Of a DNA stretch of 64,000 nucleotides, positions 27,916 through 37,249 are shown one piece after another. The DNA is taken from assembly GCF_030818075.1 (NCBI RefSeq), contig NZ_JAUSZZ010000001.1:248001-312000 (forward strand). Reading direction: 5' to 3'. Position 1 is the stretch's first letter. Each line of letters begins with the position of its first letter. This DNA comes from Microbacterium proteolyticum. Its GTDB lineage: Bacteria > Actinomycetota > Actinomycetes > Actinomycetales > Microbacteriaceae. The notes beneath the pieces were generated by a model. The model was not told the origin of the DNA, made no database searches, and saw only the letters and a list, made by a program, of their open reading frames with translations. The translations under genes and the position numbers were made by a program.

Positions 27916-30019
27916 TCAGGCCGTCGGCTTCTTCTCGGGTACCGGAGCATGTCCGGATGCCGCGAGCTCGGCGTAGTACGACGCCGCCTCGTTCTGCGCG
28001 GTCGTCCTCGACGCCCGTCGCGATCGACGCGCGGATGTGCTCGGGGCCGTAGCCGAACGCGTCGACGAGGTCTTGCGCGTGCGGGCGGAGCCGCGCGCAG
28101 AGCCGGTCGATGTAGCTCGACACGGCCGCGCCGCGCTGCGTCGACAGGCGCCCGTTGATCAGGTACCAGGCGAGGTGCTTCTCGATCAGCTGCAGGCCGA
28201 ACAGGTCGCGCAGCCACGTGAGCACCCGCAGGGTGTCGGTGTCGTCGATGCGGTTGATGGCGTCGGTGAACGCCTCCCACTGCAGCAGTTCGCCGTGCGC
28301 GCGGGCCGCCTCGATCAGCTCGGACTGGTTCTCGTTGAACAGCGCCGCCGCGTCTTCCCGCGAGAGCTTGGATGCCGGGCGCAGCCGCCCCGCGATGTCG
28401 GCGATCATCTGCTGCACGCGGCCGGTCAGCAGTTCGTGCTGCTGCTCGGCGCGGAGCCCCTTCTCGATCGAGCGGGCCGTCGAACCGAAGTCGCTGACGG
28501 CCTGGCCGAGCTGACGCATACCGGCGCCGTGGAAGAGCTTGCCCGCGGTCTGACCGACCGCGAACGCGGCGAGCTGCTTGGCATCCTTCCCCTTGAACTG
28601 CCGCGCGTAATCGGCGAGCAGGCGCTTGCCGACGAGCTGCAGCAGGACGTTGTTGTCGCCCTCGAAGGTGACGTAGATGTCGAGGTCGGCGCGCAGGCCC
28701 ACCAGACGGTTCTCGAACAGGAAGCCCTGACCGCCGCACGCTTCGCGGGACTCCTGCAGCGTGTCGAGCGCGTGCCAGGTGGACAGGGGCTTGAGCGCCG
28801 CGGCGAGGGTCTCGAGGTCTTCGCGGTCGGCGTCGGTGTCGAGCGCACCGCTGAACACGCCGTCGAACTTCTGTAGGAACTCGTCGTGCGCGAAGATCTC
28901 GGCGTACGTCGTCGCAAGACGCGGCAGCAGGCGGCGCTGGTGCTTGCCGTAGTCGAGGAGGGTGACCTCGGGCGTGCCGCTGCCGGAGTCGAACTGGCGA
29001 CGCTGGTTGCCGTAGGTGATGGCGATGGTCAGACCGATGGCCGACGCCCACGCCGCCGCGCCGTCGAGCGAGACCCGCCCCTGGACGAGCGTGCCCAGCA
29101 TGGTGAAGAAGCGGCGACCGGGGCTGGCGATGTCGCTGGAGTACGTGCCGTCGGCGGCGACGTCGCCGTAGCGGTTCAGCAGGTTCGTGCGGGGGACGCG
29201 CACGTGGTCGAAGTGCAGGCGACCGTTGTCGATGCCGTTCAGGCCGCCCTTGAGACCGTCGTCCTCGCCACCGATTCCGGGCAGGAAGTCACCGGCGTCG
29301 TCGCGCAGGGGCACGTAGAAGCAGTGCACGCCGTGGTTGACGCCCTGGGTGATGAGCTGGGCGAAGACCGTCGCGGCCTTGCCGTGCAGCGCTGCGTTGC
29401 CGAGGTAGTCCTTCCATGCCCCGCGGAAGGGGGTGTGGATGACGAATTCCTCGGTGTCGGGGTCGTAGGTCGCGGTCGTGCCGATCGCCGAGACATCGGA
29501 CCCGTGACCGGTCTCGGTCATGGCGAAGGCGCCGGGGATCTCGAGGCTCATGATGCCGGGCAGCCACTTCTCGTGGTGCGCGGCGGTGCCCAGCTGGAGC
29601 ACGGCGGAGCCGAAGAGCCCCCACTGCACGCCCGACTTGATCTGCAGGCTGGGGTCGGCGGCGACGAGCTCTTCGAAGCCGGCGATGTTGGCGCCGTTGT
29701 TCTCCTCGCCGCCGAAACGCTTCGGGAAGGCCCGGTGCACGGCCTTGTTCTGCACGAGCAGGTGCAGCTGGCTGAGGGTGCGCTCGCGGTGGGCGTCCAT
29801 GCCGAGGCTGTCGTCGCGCCACAGCGCGGGATCTTTGATCATCTCGCGCGCCTCGCGGCGAGTGTCGGCCCACGTGCCGAGCAGCAGGTCGGTGACCCGC
29901 TCGGTGTCGATGCGGGCTTCGGCTGCCTCGGCGGCCGTGTGGGCGGCGGTGGGCGCACCGCCGACGGGAGTACGCGTGCTCATGGCGGGCGTGGTGGGAC
30001 GGACGGCGGCGTCGGTCAT
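27916..30019 (-). CDS. Acyl-CoA oxidase/dehydrogenase family protein, with a late frameshift
   Basis: About 700 residues. FAD-dependent first step of fatty acyl-CoA beta-oxidation, peroxisomal-oxidase architecture. Seen: FGGEENNGANIAGFEELVA, FAMTETGHGSDVSAIGTTA, TLVQGRVSLDGAA, ESREACGGQGFLFENR and VTFEGDNNVLLQLVGKRLLA. After TGVEDD the frame shifts at about 27995-28005. Removing one base restores a family-like ending QNEAASYYAELAASGHAPV and TGA at 27916; as written, the frame runs on to 27563, over the SIP gene. ATG 30019 has AAAGGTG upstream. A promoter and a palindromic operator precede it. Confidence 0.87.
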
Positions 30020-30052
30020 CTTCGTCACCTTTCGACGGGAACGGATGCCATA

Positions 30053-30081
30053 ACGGTAGATGTTCCACAATGACTCGACAA
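30053..30081 (-). promoter_or_regulatory. Predicted promoter of the acyl-CoA oxidase gene
   Basis: -35 TTGTCG (30076-30081) and -10 TACCGT (30053-30058) with 17 bp between them on the minus strand, in a locally A+T-rich stretch. The -35 falls inside the palindrome described separately. Confidence 0.55.
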
Positions 30082-30089
30082 TCATTGTG
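30066..30089. promoter_or_regulatory. Palindromic operator CACAATGA-N8-TCATTGTG
   Basis: Perfect 8-bp arms around an 8-nt spacer, 47 nt upstream of the oxidase start and overlapping its -35. It is a candidate TetR/FadR-type repressor site controlling fatty-acid oxidation; the regulator is not in the window. Confidence 0.6.
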
Positions 30090-30202
30090 TGAAATCGACA
30101 CAACGCGGTCGGGCGACGTGGGGCCAAGTCGTTGTGGACGGTCAACATTCTCGACGCGCGGGCGCGGTGCCCGGTGGCGGGCAGGTGTGCGCGCTGCTGT
30201 CA

Positions 30203-30242
30203 CCAGAACAGGGAAATGCCCCGAAAACAGGGCGTCTGAGCG
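30203..30242. repeat. Left half of a palindromic repeat split by the IS30 element
   Basis: Matches the left arm and loop of the intact copy at 31712-31788 (AGAACAGGGAAATGCC, GTCTGAGCG). It ends at the IS boundary with target-site bases GCG. Confidence 0.75.
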
Positions 30243-31541
30243 GGCGCACTCAAGTGGTCAGTGCAACACCCTGATTGAGGGGGTGGGCGGTGTTCAGTGT
30301 GTTGCGGAGTGTGAAGCGGGAGTTTTGGCGAGGTATCGCGGCGGGATTGTCGACGGCGGATGCGGCGGGGGCGGCGGGCGCGTCGCGGCAGGGTGCGGAG
30401 AGATGGTTTCGGGATGCTGGCGGTATGTCACCGTTGTCGTTGTCTGATCCCTCGGGTCGGTTTCTGACCCTTCTCGAGCGTGAGCAGATCGCTGTTGGAG
30501 TGGCGCGGGGCGAATCGATCCGTCAGATCGCTCGGGGCCTTGGCCGGCATCCCTCGACGGTGCTGCGGGAGTTGCGTCGCAATCGCGGCAATCTGCCGCG
30601 CTACCGGGCGAAACGCACGATGCGCCCGCCCACCCAGTCGGTGTTCTACTCACCCTCGACCGCGCAGGGCCGCGCGGATCGGCGCCTATCGCGCCCTAAG
30701 CCATCCAAGCTCGCTTCGCAGCTCTCGCTGCGGGTCGAGGTGCAGCGGCGGTTGAGGCTGGGACACTCCCCGCAGCAGATCAGCCGACGCCTGCGGGTGG
30801 ACTTCCCGGATGATGAGAGCATGCGCATCTCGCACGAGGCGATCTACCGGTCCCTGTTCGTGCAGGGTCGCGGTGAGTTACGCAACGAGCTCACACGGGC
30901 GCTGCGCTCAGGCCGCACCACCCGCAAGCCCCGCGCCCGAACCCAACGTCAAGCGGCCGCAGCGGCCGGGCCAGGAAAGATCCCCGGGATGGTGATGATC
31001 TCCGACCGTCCCGCCGAAGCAGAAGATCGCGCCGTCCCCGGCCACTGGGAAGGGGACCTCATCATCGGCAAGGACGGTCTGTCACAGATTGGAACCCTGG
31101 TCGAACGCGCCACCCGGTTCGTGATCTTGCTGCACTTGCCCGCCCGCCGAGACGCCGAGACTGTCGCCGATCAGATGATCCAACAAATGCGGCGACTGCC
31201 CGACCTGCTGCGACGATCCATCACCTGGGACCAAGGCAAGGAGCTGTCCGCCCACGCCAGGATCACCGTCGAAGCCGACCTGCGCGACGGGGTCTTCTTC
31301 TGCGACCCGCACTCACCCTGGCAGCGCGGAACGAACGAGAACACAAACGGCCTGCTCCGGCAATACTTCCCCAAAGGCACCGACCTCTCCGGCTACACCG
31401 CCGACTACCTCGACTACGTCGCCACCCAACTCAACGACCGCCCCCGCATGACCCTCGACTGGGCCACCCCCACCGAAGCCCTTGAACGACTACTCTCAAC
31501 CCCACCAGACAACGGTGTTGCACTGACCGCCTGAAACCGCC
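30243..31541 (+). mobile_element. IS30-family insertion sequence, 1299 bp
   Basis: 28-bp imperfect terminal inverted repeats (23 of 28 identical; inner 15 bp GGTCAGTGCAACACC perfect at 30256-30270 and 31514-31528). They enclose one transposase gene. The flanks carry a direct GCG (30240-30242, 31542-31544); comparison with the uninterrupted palindrome copy nearby (GTCTGAGCGAAATCC) shows it is a 3-bp target duplication. The element appears complete and recent. Confidence 0.88.
30290..31534 (+). CDS. IS30-family transposase
   Basis: 414 residues. N-terminal helix-turn-helix regions include LLEREQIAVGVARGESIRQ and GLGRHPSTVLRELRRN. The C-terminal DDE integrase core has HWEGDLIIGKDG (first Asp), SITWDQGKEL (second Asp) and SPWQRGTNENTNGLLRQYFP (Glu). 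The frame is intact. GTG 30290 follows GAGGGGG; TTG 30275 in the same frame is an alternative. The stop lies 7 bp inside the right end of the element. Confidence 0.93.
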   Translation: MFSVLRSVKREFWRGIAAGLSTADAAGAAGASRQGAERWFRDAGGMSPLSLSDPSGRFLTLLEREQIAVGVARGESIRQIARGLGRHPSTVLRELRRNRGNLPRYRAKRTMRPPTQSVFYSPSTAQGRADRRLSRPKPSKLASQLSLRVEVQRRLRLGHSPQQISRRLRVDFPDDESMRISHEAIYRSLFVQGRGELRNELTRALRSGRTTRKPRARTQRQAAAAAGPGKIPGMVMISDRPAEAEDRAVPGHWEGDLIIGKDGLSQIGTLVERATRFVILLHLPARRDAETVADQMIQQMRRLPDLLRRSITWDQGKELSAHARITVEADLRDGVFFCDPHSPWQRGTNENTNGLLRQYFPKGTDLSGYTADYLDYVATQLNDRPRMTLDWATPTEALERLLSTPPDNGVALTA

Positions 31542-31588
31542 GCGAAATCCGCCCTCCTCTCGTGGCGATCCCCTGTCCTCGGCGCAGC
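31542..31588. repeat. Right half of the palindromic repeat split by the IS30 element
   Basis: Continues the left half at 30203-30242: GCGAAATCCGCC then CTCGTGGCGATCCCCTGTC. Adding the two halves reproduces the 31712-31788 palindrome with a few changes. Confidence 0.75.
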
Positions 31589-31711
31589 GGCGGGCGGGCA
31601 GTCCGGCCCGCGGGCAATTCGGGCGCGGCGGGTGGCACGGCCGGTGGGTAGCCCGGCCGGGGGTAGCCCGGGCGGGTGCCCGGCAGCAGGCAGGCGCATC
31701 CGCGGGCGCCA

Positions 31712-31788
31712 CCAGAACAGGGAAATGCCACGAAAACAGCGCGTCTGAGCGAAATCCGGCCTGTTCTCGTGGCATCCCCTGTTCTCGG
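31712..31788. repeat. Intact large palindromic repeat near the recQ 3' end
   Basis: Arms of about 27 nt (AGAACAGGGAAATGCCACGA left; its near-complement CGTGGCATCCCCTGTTCT right) around a 21-nt loop. Together with the IS-split copy it is part of a ~207-bp direct duplication, including flanking GGGCAGTCCGGCC blocks, that fills 30203-31880 apart from the IS. No gene is seen in 31589-31880. Confidence 0.75.
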
Positions 31789-31880
31789 CGCAGCGGCCGG
31801 CGGGCAGTCCGGCCAGCGGGCAGGCGAGCGCGGTGGCCGACGGCGGGTAGCCCGGCCGGCGGGTCGCCGGCAGCCCGACC

Positions 31881-33920
31881 TCAGTTGGCGGCGACGACCG
31901 TCAAGATGCCGTCGCCGTAGGCCTCGCGCTTCTTCGCGCCGATACCGGTGATGCCGTCGAGATCGCCGACGGAGGCGGGCCGGGCGGCCGCGATGGCGCG
32001 GAGCGTGGCATCGCCGAACACGATGTACGCCGGCACCCCCTGCTCGCGCGCCTTCTCGGCCCGCCAGGCGCGAAGCGCCTCGAACAGATCGCGGTCGTCG
32101 GGTGCCACGTCGTCTGCGCGAGACGTGCGCTGGCGGCTGCCCCCGCCACCACCGCCCGCGCGGCCGAGCACATCGCGGCGCAGCGGAACGGCCGCTTCGC
32201 CCCGCAGCACCGGGGCCGACGCCTCACTGAGGGCGAGGGTGCCGTAGTCGCCCTGCGCGACGATGATGCCGCGGGCGAGCAGCTGGCGGATGACGCTGCG
32301 CCAGTCCTGTTCACTCAGATCGGCGCCCAGGCCGTAGGTCGTCAGGCGGTCATGGCCCTGCTGCGCGATGCGTTCGGTCTTGGCCCCGCGCAGGATGTCG
32401 ATCAGGTGTCCGGCACCGAAGGCCTGCCCGCGTTCTCGCTGGAGCCGCACGATCGTCGACAGGAGCTTCTGCGCGGCGATGAGGCCGTCCCACGTGTCGG
32501 GCGGCGTGAGGCAGGTGTCGCAGTTGCCGCACGGTACGGAGCGTTGCCCGAAGTAGTCGAGGAGGTTCTGCCGCCGGCATCCGACCGTCTCGCACAGGGC
32601 GAGCATGGCGTCGAGGTGCTGGCCGAGGCGCAGCTTGTACGAGCGGTCGCCCGGCGACTGATCGATCATGCGGCGCTGCTGCACGACATCGCCGAGGCCG
32701 TAGGCCATCCAGACGACCGAGGGGTCGCCGTCGCGGCCGGCGCGCCCCGTCTCCTGGTAGTAGCCCTCGACCGACTTGGGCAGGTCGATGTGGGCGACGA
32801 AGCGCACGTCGGGTTTGTCGATGCCCATGCCGAAGGCGATGGTCGCGACCATGATGACGCCGTCGTCGCGCAGGAACCGCGATTGATTCGCCGCCCGGAC
32901 CGAGGCGTCGAGACCCGCGTGGTACGGCAGGGCGTCGAGGCCCTGCGTGCAGAGGTACGCGGCCATCTGCTCGACGCTCTTGCGGCTGAGCGCATAGACG
33001 ATGCCGGCCGAGCCCTCGGGCTGCCCCTTGATGAACTGCACGAGCTGACGCCGCGGGTCGACCTTGGCGTCGATGCGGTACTGGATGTTGGGCCGGTCGA
33101 AGCTCGCGACGAAGCCGCGGGCGTCGCGCAGACGCAGGCGCTCGACGATCTCCTGCGCGGTGGCCGGGGTCGCCGTGGCGGTGAGGGCCATGCGGGGGAC
33201 GCCGGGGAAGCGGTCGGCGAGGTCGCCGAGGGCCAGGTAATCGGGGCGGAAGTCGTGACCCCACTGCGATACGCAGTGCGCCTCGTCGATGGCGATGACG
33301 CTGAGGCGGCCGCGGGCGAGGAACGCGAGCGTCTGCGCGCCGTTCAGGCGCTCGGGCGCCACGTACAGCAGGTCGAGTTCGCCGGCGAGGTACGCCTGCT
33401 CGACGGCCTGGCGTTCGGCGGGCGCCTGGGTGGAGTTGAGGTAGCCCGCGCGGACACCGCTGGCGATGAGCGCCTCGACCTGGTCGTGCATGAGGGCGAT
33501 CAGCGGACTGACGACGAGCCCCGTGCCCGGGCGGACCAGCGCCGGCACCTGGTACGTGACGCTCTTGCCGCCGCCCGTCGGCATGAGCACGACCGCGTCG
33601 CCGCCGGCGACGACGTGCTGCACGATGTCGGCCTGATCGCCGCGGAACGCGTCGTAGCCGTAGACCTCGTGCAGCACCTCTCGCGGGTCGCGGCCGGTGA
33701 AGTCACGCACGGCGGGCAGCTCGCGCGCGGTACCCGTCGCCGCGACCGCGCGAGCGAACGGCGACGACGGGTCGACGGGCGGCGGGGGCGCGTCGAAGTC
33801 GTCGGGCGGAGCGATCTCATCGGGATCCCACACAGCGCCCGCGTACGGGTCGTCGGGGATGTCGTACGGCTCGGGCGTCACGTCGGCGTATGACTCTGGT
33901 GCAGCGCCGGGATATGTCAC
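31881..33920 (-). CDS. recQ: ATP-dependent DNA helicase RecQ
   Basis: 679 residues, 3'-5' DNA helicase for recombination and fork repair. The helicase core has YGYDAFRGDQADIVQHVVAG, Walker A VVLMPTGGGKSVTYQ, DEAH box VIAIDEAHCVSQWGHDFRPD, TATATPATA and QETGRAGRDG. The zinc-binding RQC region has CRRQNLLDYFGQ, CGNCDTC. The C-terminal HRDC domain has FEALRAWRAEKAREQGVPAY. The N-terminal ~75 residues are Pro/Asp-rich and not conserved. GTG 33920 is preferred because a -10-like TACCGT lies 6 nt before it; the open frame continues upstream to 34067 without homology. Confidence 0.93.
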   Translation of the reverse strand: MTYPGAAPESYADVTPEPYDIPDDPYAGAVWDPDEIAPPDDFDAPPPPVDPSSPFARAVAATGTARELPAVRDFTGRDPREVLHEVYGYDAFRGDQADIVQHVVAGGDAVVLMPTGGGKSVTYQVPALVRPGTGLVVSPLIALMHDQVEALIASGVRAGYLNSTQAPAERQAVEQAYLAGELDLLYVAPERLNGAQTLAFLARGRLSVIAIDEAHCVSQWGHDFRPDYLALGDLADRFPGVPRMALTATATPATAQEIVERLRLRDARGFVASFDRPNIQYRIDAKVDPRRQLVQFIKGQPEGSAGIVYALSRKSVEQMAAYLCTQGLDALPYHAGLDASVRAANQSRFLRDDGVIMVATIAFGMGIDKPDVRFVAHIDLPKSVEGYYQETGRAGRDGDPSVVWMAYGLGDVVQQRRMIDQSPGDRSYKLRLGQHLDAMLALCETVGCRRQNLLDYFGQRSVPCGNCDTCLTPPDTWDGLIAAQKLLSTIVRLQRERGQAFGAGHLIDILRGAKTERIAQQGHDRLTTYGLGADLSEQDWRSVIRQLLARGIIVAQGDYGTLALSEASAPVLRGEAAVPLRRDVLGRAGGGGGGSRQRTSRADDVAPDDRDLFEALRAWRAEKAREQGVPAYIVFGDATLRAIAAARPASVGDLDGITGIGAKKREAYGDGILTVVAAN

Positions 33921-33926
33921 CCCACC

Positions 33927-33932
33927 ACGGTA
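33927..33932 (-). promoter_or_regulatory. -10-like hexamer TACCGT, leaderless promoter of recQ
   Basis: TACCGT on the minus strand is 6 nt before GTG 33920 and supports that start over upstream in-frame codons. Confidence 0.5.
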
Positions 33933-34085
33933 ACCCGGGGTACCGACACCGACGGCGCCCCGGCATCCGTCGGTGGAGGCCGGGGCGCCGTCGTGGGCTG
34001 TGGAGGACGGGAGACGGACGTGGCAGACGTCCTCCGCCGACGGGCCGCCTCGACGCCACCGCGCCATGCCGGGACCGCCGAGGCC

Positions 34086-34280
34086 TCAGCCGAGCGTGCG
34101 GGTGAGCGGAGTCGGCGGCGCGGTCACGGGCGCGTCCAGGTCGATACGACGTGCGGCGCAGCCGGTGCAGCGGACATACCGCACGCGCCCCTCACTGGTG
34201 AGATGCATCGACTCGGTGCGCCAGGCGTGCTCGTGGGCGGTTGCCGCGACGGCGAGGGAAGAAGGGCGAGGCGCAGTCAT
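34086..34280 (-). CDS. Small conserved-looking protein with CxxC motif, 64 residues
   Basis: Residues read HEHAWRTESMHLTSEGRV then RYVRCTGCAARRIDL: a His-containing N-terminal part and a CxxC, the half of a zinc-ribbon-like fold. No named family is recognised. A -10-like CACGCT lies 6 nt before ATG 34280, so the gene is probably leaderless and real. It is transcribed away from the NMT1 transporter operon and toward recQ. Function unknown. Confidence 0.65.
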   Translation of the reverse strand: MTAPRPSSLAVAATAHEHAWRTESMHLTSEGRVRYVRCTGCAARRIDLDAPVTAPPTPLTRTLG

Positions 34281-34286
34281 GGAACC

Positions 34287-34292
34287 AGCGTG
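34287..34292 (-). promoter_or_regulatory. -10-like hexamer CACGCT before the 64-residue protein gene
   Basis: CACGCT on the minus strand is 6 nt before ATG 34280. Confidence 0.35.
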
Positions 34293-34501
34293 ATGTCACG
34301 CCGTTGAGCACTTCAACCCTTACAGCAGGCGTCGTCGTCACGACGCCGACCGGCCGAAAGTCCGAACCGCGTAACGGCCTCGAAATGCCACTCCAGTGTT
34401 CATGAAATCTACATCTCGTAGCGTCGGACCAGCTGGCATCGCGTATTCGGGATGCCGCACCCTCACCCATGAAGCACCAAGGCTTACTGGAGACACAGCA
34501 G

Positions 34502-35575
34502 ATGACGTTCCTTTCCTCCCGACGCGCGAAGCGCGTCGTCGCGGCCCTCGCCGGGGTCGCTCTCACCGCCCTCGCCCTCACCGCCTGCGCCGGCGGGTCC
34601 GGCTCGAGCGGCGAGTCCGCCGACACCTCCGCAGAGGGCTACGGCGATCTCACCCTTCAGCTCAGCTGGATCCTCAACGAGGAGTTCGCGGGAGAGTACT
34701 TCGCCGACAGCAAGGGCTACTTCGCCGAGGCCGGCTTCTCCGGCGTCAACCTCGTCCCCGGCCCCTCCACCGGCGTCGCGGAGCTGCTCTCGGGCAGCGC
34801 CGACGTCGCGCTCAGCGACGCCGTCTCGGTGGGCTCGGCGGTCGCGTCCGAGGGCGCCCCGGTGAAGATCATCGGCTCGACCTTCCAGCGCAACCCCTTC
34901 ACGATCCTGTCCCTCAAGAGCGGCGGCGACATCACCACCGTCGACGACCTCAAGGGCAAGAAGATCGGCATCCAGGACTCGAACACGTCGCTGTTCAACG
35001 CCTTCCTCAAGGCGAACGGCGTCGACCCGAGCGAACTGACGATCGTGCCCGTGCAGTACGACCCGGCGCCGCTCGTCAACGGCGAGGTCGACGGCTTCAT
35101 GGCGTACCTGACCAACGAGTCCATCACGGTCGCGGCGCAGGGCCTCGAGGTGAGCAACCTCCCGTTCGCCGACAACGGTCTGCCGTTCGTGGCCGAGACC
35201 TTCGTCGCGACCGACGAGACGATCGCCAACGAGCCCGAGAAGCTCAAGGCGTTCCTCGCGGCCGAGATCCGCGGCTGGACCGACGCGCTGAAGGACCCGG
35301 AGGAGGGCTCGCGCCTGGCCGTCGAGGAGTACGGCAAGGACCTCGACCTGAACCCGCAGAACTCCCTCGCCGGCGCGAAGGCGCAGAACGAGCTCATCGT
35401 CTCCGACGAGACCGCCGAGAACGGCCTGTTCTCCATCAGCGCCGACCTGCAGGAGGCGACGGTCAAGAGCCTCGCCGACGCCGGTCTCACGCTCGAGGCG
35501 TCGCAGCTGTTCGACCTGAGCCTGCTGCAGCAGGTCTACGAAGAGAACCCCGACCTGAAGAACTACGCGGGCTGA
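34502..35575 (+). CDS. ABC transporter substrate-binding lipoprotein, NMT1/SsuA type
   Basis: 357 residues. Lipobox LALTAC (Cys29) after a basic signal peptide. The mature domain is of the NMT1/THI5-SsuA-TauA class ([60 protein letters not shown]). Such proteins bind HMP, sulfonates, nitrate or nucleobase-like compounds. ATG 34502 follows GGAG at 9-nt spacing; upstream ATG 34469 is less likely. The next genes are its ATPase, two permeases and two deaminases, so a purine-like or N-heterocyclic ligand is inferred. Confidence 0.88.
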   Translation: MTFLSSRRAKRVVAALAGVALTALALTACAGGSGSSGESADTSAEGYGDLTLQLSWILNEEFAGEYFADSKGYFAEAGFSGVNLVPGPSTGVAELLSGSADVALSDAVSVGSAVASEGAPVKIIGSTFQRNPFTILSLKSGGDITTVDDLKGKKIGIQDSNTSLFNAFLKANGVDPSELTIVPVQYDPAPLVNGEVDGFMAYLTNESITVAAQGLEVSNLPFADNGLPFVAETFVATDETIANEPEKLKAFLAAEIRGWTDALKDPEEGSRLAVEEYGKDLDLNPQNSLAGAKAQNELIVSDETAENGLFSISADLQEATVKSLADAGLTLEASQLFDLSLLQQVYEENPDLKNYAG

Positions 35576-35598
35576 CGACCCCGCGGGAAGAAGCCATC

Positions 35599-36423
35599 GT
35601 GACCGATACGGCTCTCCAGACCGGTGCCCAGGCGAACAGCCTGGGCACCGGCCTCCAGATCACCGGCCTGAACAAGGTCTTCAGCGTGGGACGCAAGAGC
35701 GTCGCCGCGCTCCAAGACGCGAACCTCCACACCGACAAGGGCACGTTCCTCGCCCTGCTGGGCCCCTCCGGGTGCGGCAAGTCCACGATCCTGCGCATCC
35801 TCGCCGGACTCGAGGACCCGACCAGCGGCACGACTCGGGTGGACGGCAAGAGCCCGAAGGAGTTGCGTCGCGGCAACGAGCTGGGCATCGCGTTCCAGGA
35901 CTCCGCGCTCCTGCCGTGGCGCAGCGTCCAGTCCAACATCCAGCTGCCGTTCGAGGTGGCCGGCAAGCCCGTCGACAAGGCGTACGTCGCCGAGATGATC
36001 GAGCTGGTCGGGCTCAAGGGCTTCGAGAAGGCCAAGCCCGCACAGCTGTCCGGCGGCATGCGCCAGCGCGTGTCGATCGCGCGGTCGCTCATCATGAAGC
36101 CGTCGGTGCTGCTGTTCGACGAGCCTTTCGGCGCTCTCGACGACATGACGCGACAGAAGCTCAACCTCGAGCTGCTGCGCATCTGGACCGAGAAGCCCGC
36201 GACGACGCTGCTGGTGACCCACGGCATCTCGGAGGCGATCTTCCTCTCCGACCAGGTCGCGGTCATGAGCCCGCGCCCCGGTCGGATCAAGGAGGTCATG
36301 CAGATCGACCTCCCGCGGCCGCGGACACCCGAGATGATGCGCACGCCCGAGTTCCACGCGTACGTCGACCAGGCCTCCGAACTGCTCTTCGGCGTCGGGG
36401 GCGCCGCCACCGATGACCACTGA
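35599..36423 (+). CDS. ABC transporter ATP-binding protein (SsuB/TauB type)
   Basis: 274 residues. Walker A is [18 protein letters not shown] near residue 58, the Q-loop is [17 protein letters not shown], the signature is [15 protein letters not shown], Walker B is [16 protein letters not shown] and the switch is [14 protein letters not shown]. It energises the two permeases that follow. GTG 35599 begins 23 nt after the binding-protein stop. Its end overlaps the next gene by 11 bp. Confidence 0.92.
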   Translation: MTDTALQTGAQANSLGTGLQITGLNKVFSVGRKSVAALQDANLHTDKGTFLALLGPSGCGKSTILRILAGLEDPTSGTTRVDGKSPKELRRGNELGIAFQDSALLPWRSVQSNIQLPFEVAGKPVDKAYVAEMIELVGLKGFEKAKPAQLSGGMRQRVSIARSLIMKPSVLLFDEPFGALDDMTRQKLNLELLRIWTEKPATTLLVTHGISEAIFLSDQVAVMSPRPGRIKEVMQIDLPRPRTPEMMRTPEFHAYVDQASELLFGVGGAATDDH

Positions 36424-37249
36424 GGTCCGCAAGGGCCGCGCCATCCAGTGGGAGGACGTGCGCCTCCCGGCATGGGTCACCGGCCTCATCGGCGGCGTGG
36501 CGATCGTCCTGCTGTGGTGGATCCTCGCCGCGACGGTGTTCTCGAACGTCGGTCCCGGCGGGGTCCAGGCCATCCCGACCCCCCTGCAGGTCGTCCTCGA
36601 ATTCGGGGCGACCGGGTGGGACTTCTACGCCCGCAACCTCAGCGTCACGCTCGCCGAGGCGGGCACCGGCTACCTGTGGGGCAACGGTCTCGCCCTCCTC
36701 CTGTCCGCGCTCGTGCTCGTCGTGCCGCGCCTGGAGGGGGTGGTGATGCAGATCGCGATCATCACGTACTGCATCCCGATCGTCGCCCTGGGACTGATCC
36801 TCATCGTCATCGCGCCGCTCCCCCAGCCGGGGCAGCTGTCGACGACGGCGATCTTCCTCGCCGCGCTCAGCTGCTTCTTCACGACGGTCGTCGGTGCCCT
36901 GCTGGGCCTCAAGGCCGCCGACCGGGCGAGCCTCGACGTCATCACCGTGTACGGCGGCTCCCGGCTCACCCAGCTGCGCAAGGTGCGACTGATCGCCGCG
37001 CTGCCCGCCATCCTCAACGCGCTGCAGATCGCCGTGCCCGCCGCCTTCCTCGGTGCGGTGCTGGGCGAGTTCTTCGGCAAGATCACCGTCGGCATCGGTC
37101 CGGCGATGATCGCCGCGCAGCAGGCGCTCAATGCCCCGCGCGTGTGGGACATCGCCCTCGTCTCGGGTGCCGTGGCCCTCGCCGGCTACGGACTCCTGGG
37201 GCTGATCTCGCGGGCCGTCGCGCCCTGGTCGAAGGGAACGAATCGATGA
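36413..37249 (+). CDS. ABC transporter permease 1 of the NMT1-type system
   Basis: 278 residues with six membrane segments. The coupling (EAA-like) loop is [21 protein letters not shown], typical of SsuC/TauC permeases. ATG 36413 lies inside the ATPase gene's end (11-bp overlap), and the stop overlaps the next start (ATGA). It forms a heterodimeric channel with permease 2. Confidence 0.9.
   Translation: MTTEVRKGRAIQWEDVRLPAWVTGLIGGVAIVLLWWILAATVFSNVGPGGVQAIPTPLQVVLEFGATGWDFYARNLSVTLAEAGTGYLWGNGLALLLSALVLVVPRLEGVVMQIAIITYCIPIVALGLILIVIAPLPQPGQLSTTAIFLAALSCFFTTVVGALLGLKAADRASLDVITVYGGSRLTQLRKVRLIAALPAILNALQIAVPAAFLGAVLGEFFGKITVGIGPAMIAAQQALNAPRVWDIALVSGAVALAGYGLLGLISRAVAPWSKGTNR

Noticed and set aside
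32352..33893. Long plus-strand open frame opposite recQ
   Set aside because: Shadow frame of a well-supported recQ on the other strand; no domain resemblance.
34293..34501. Possible riboswitch upstream of the NMT1-type transporter
   Set aside because: No conserved purine, TPP or other riboswitch core could be recognised in the leader.
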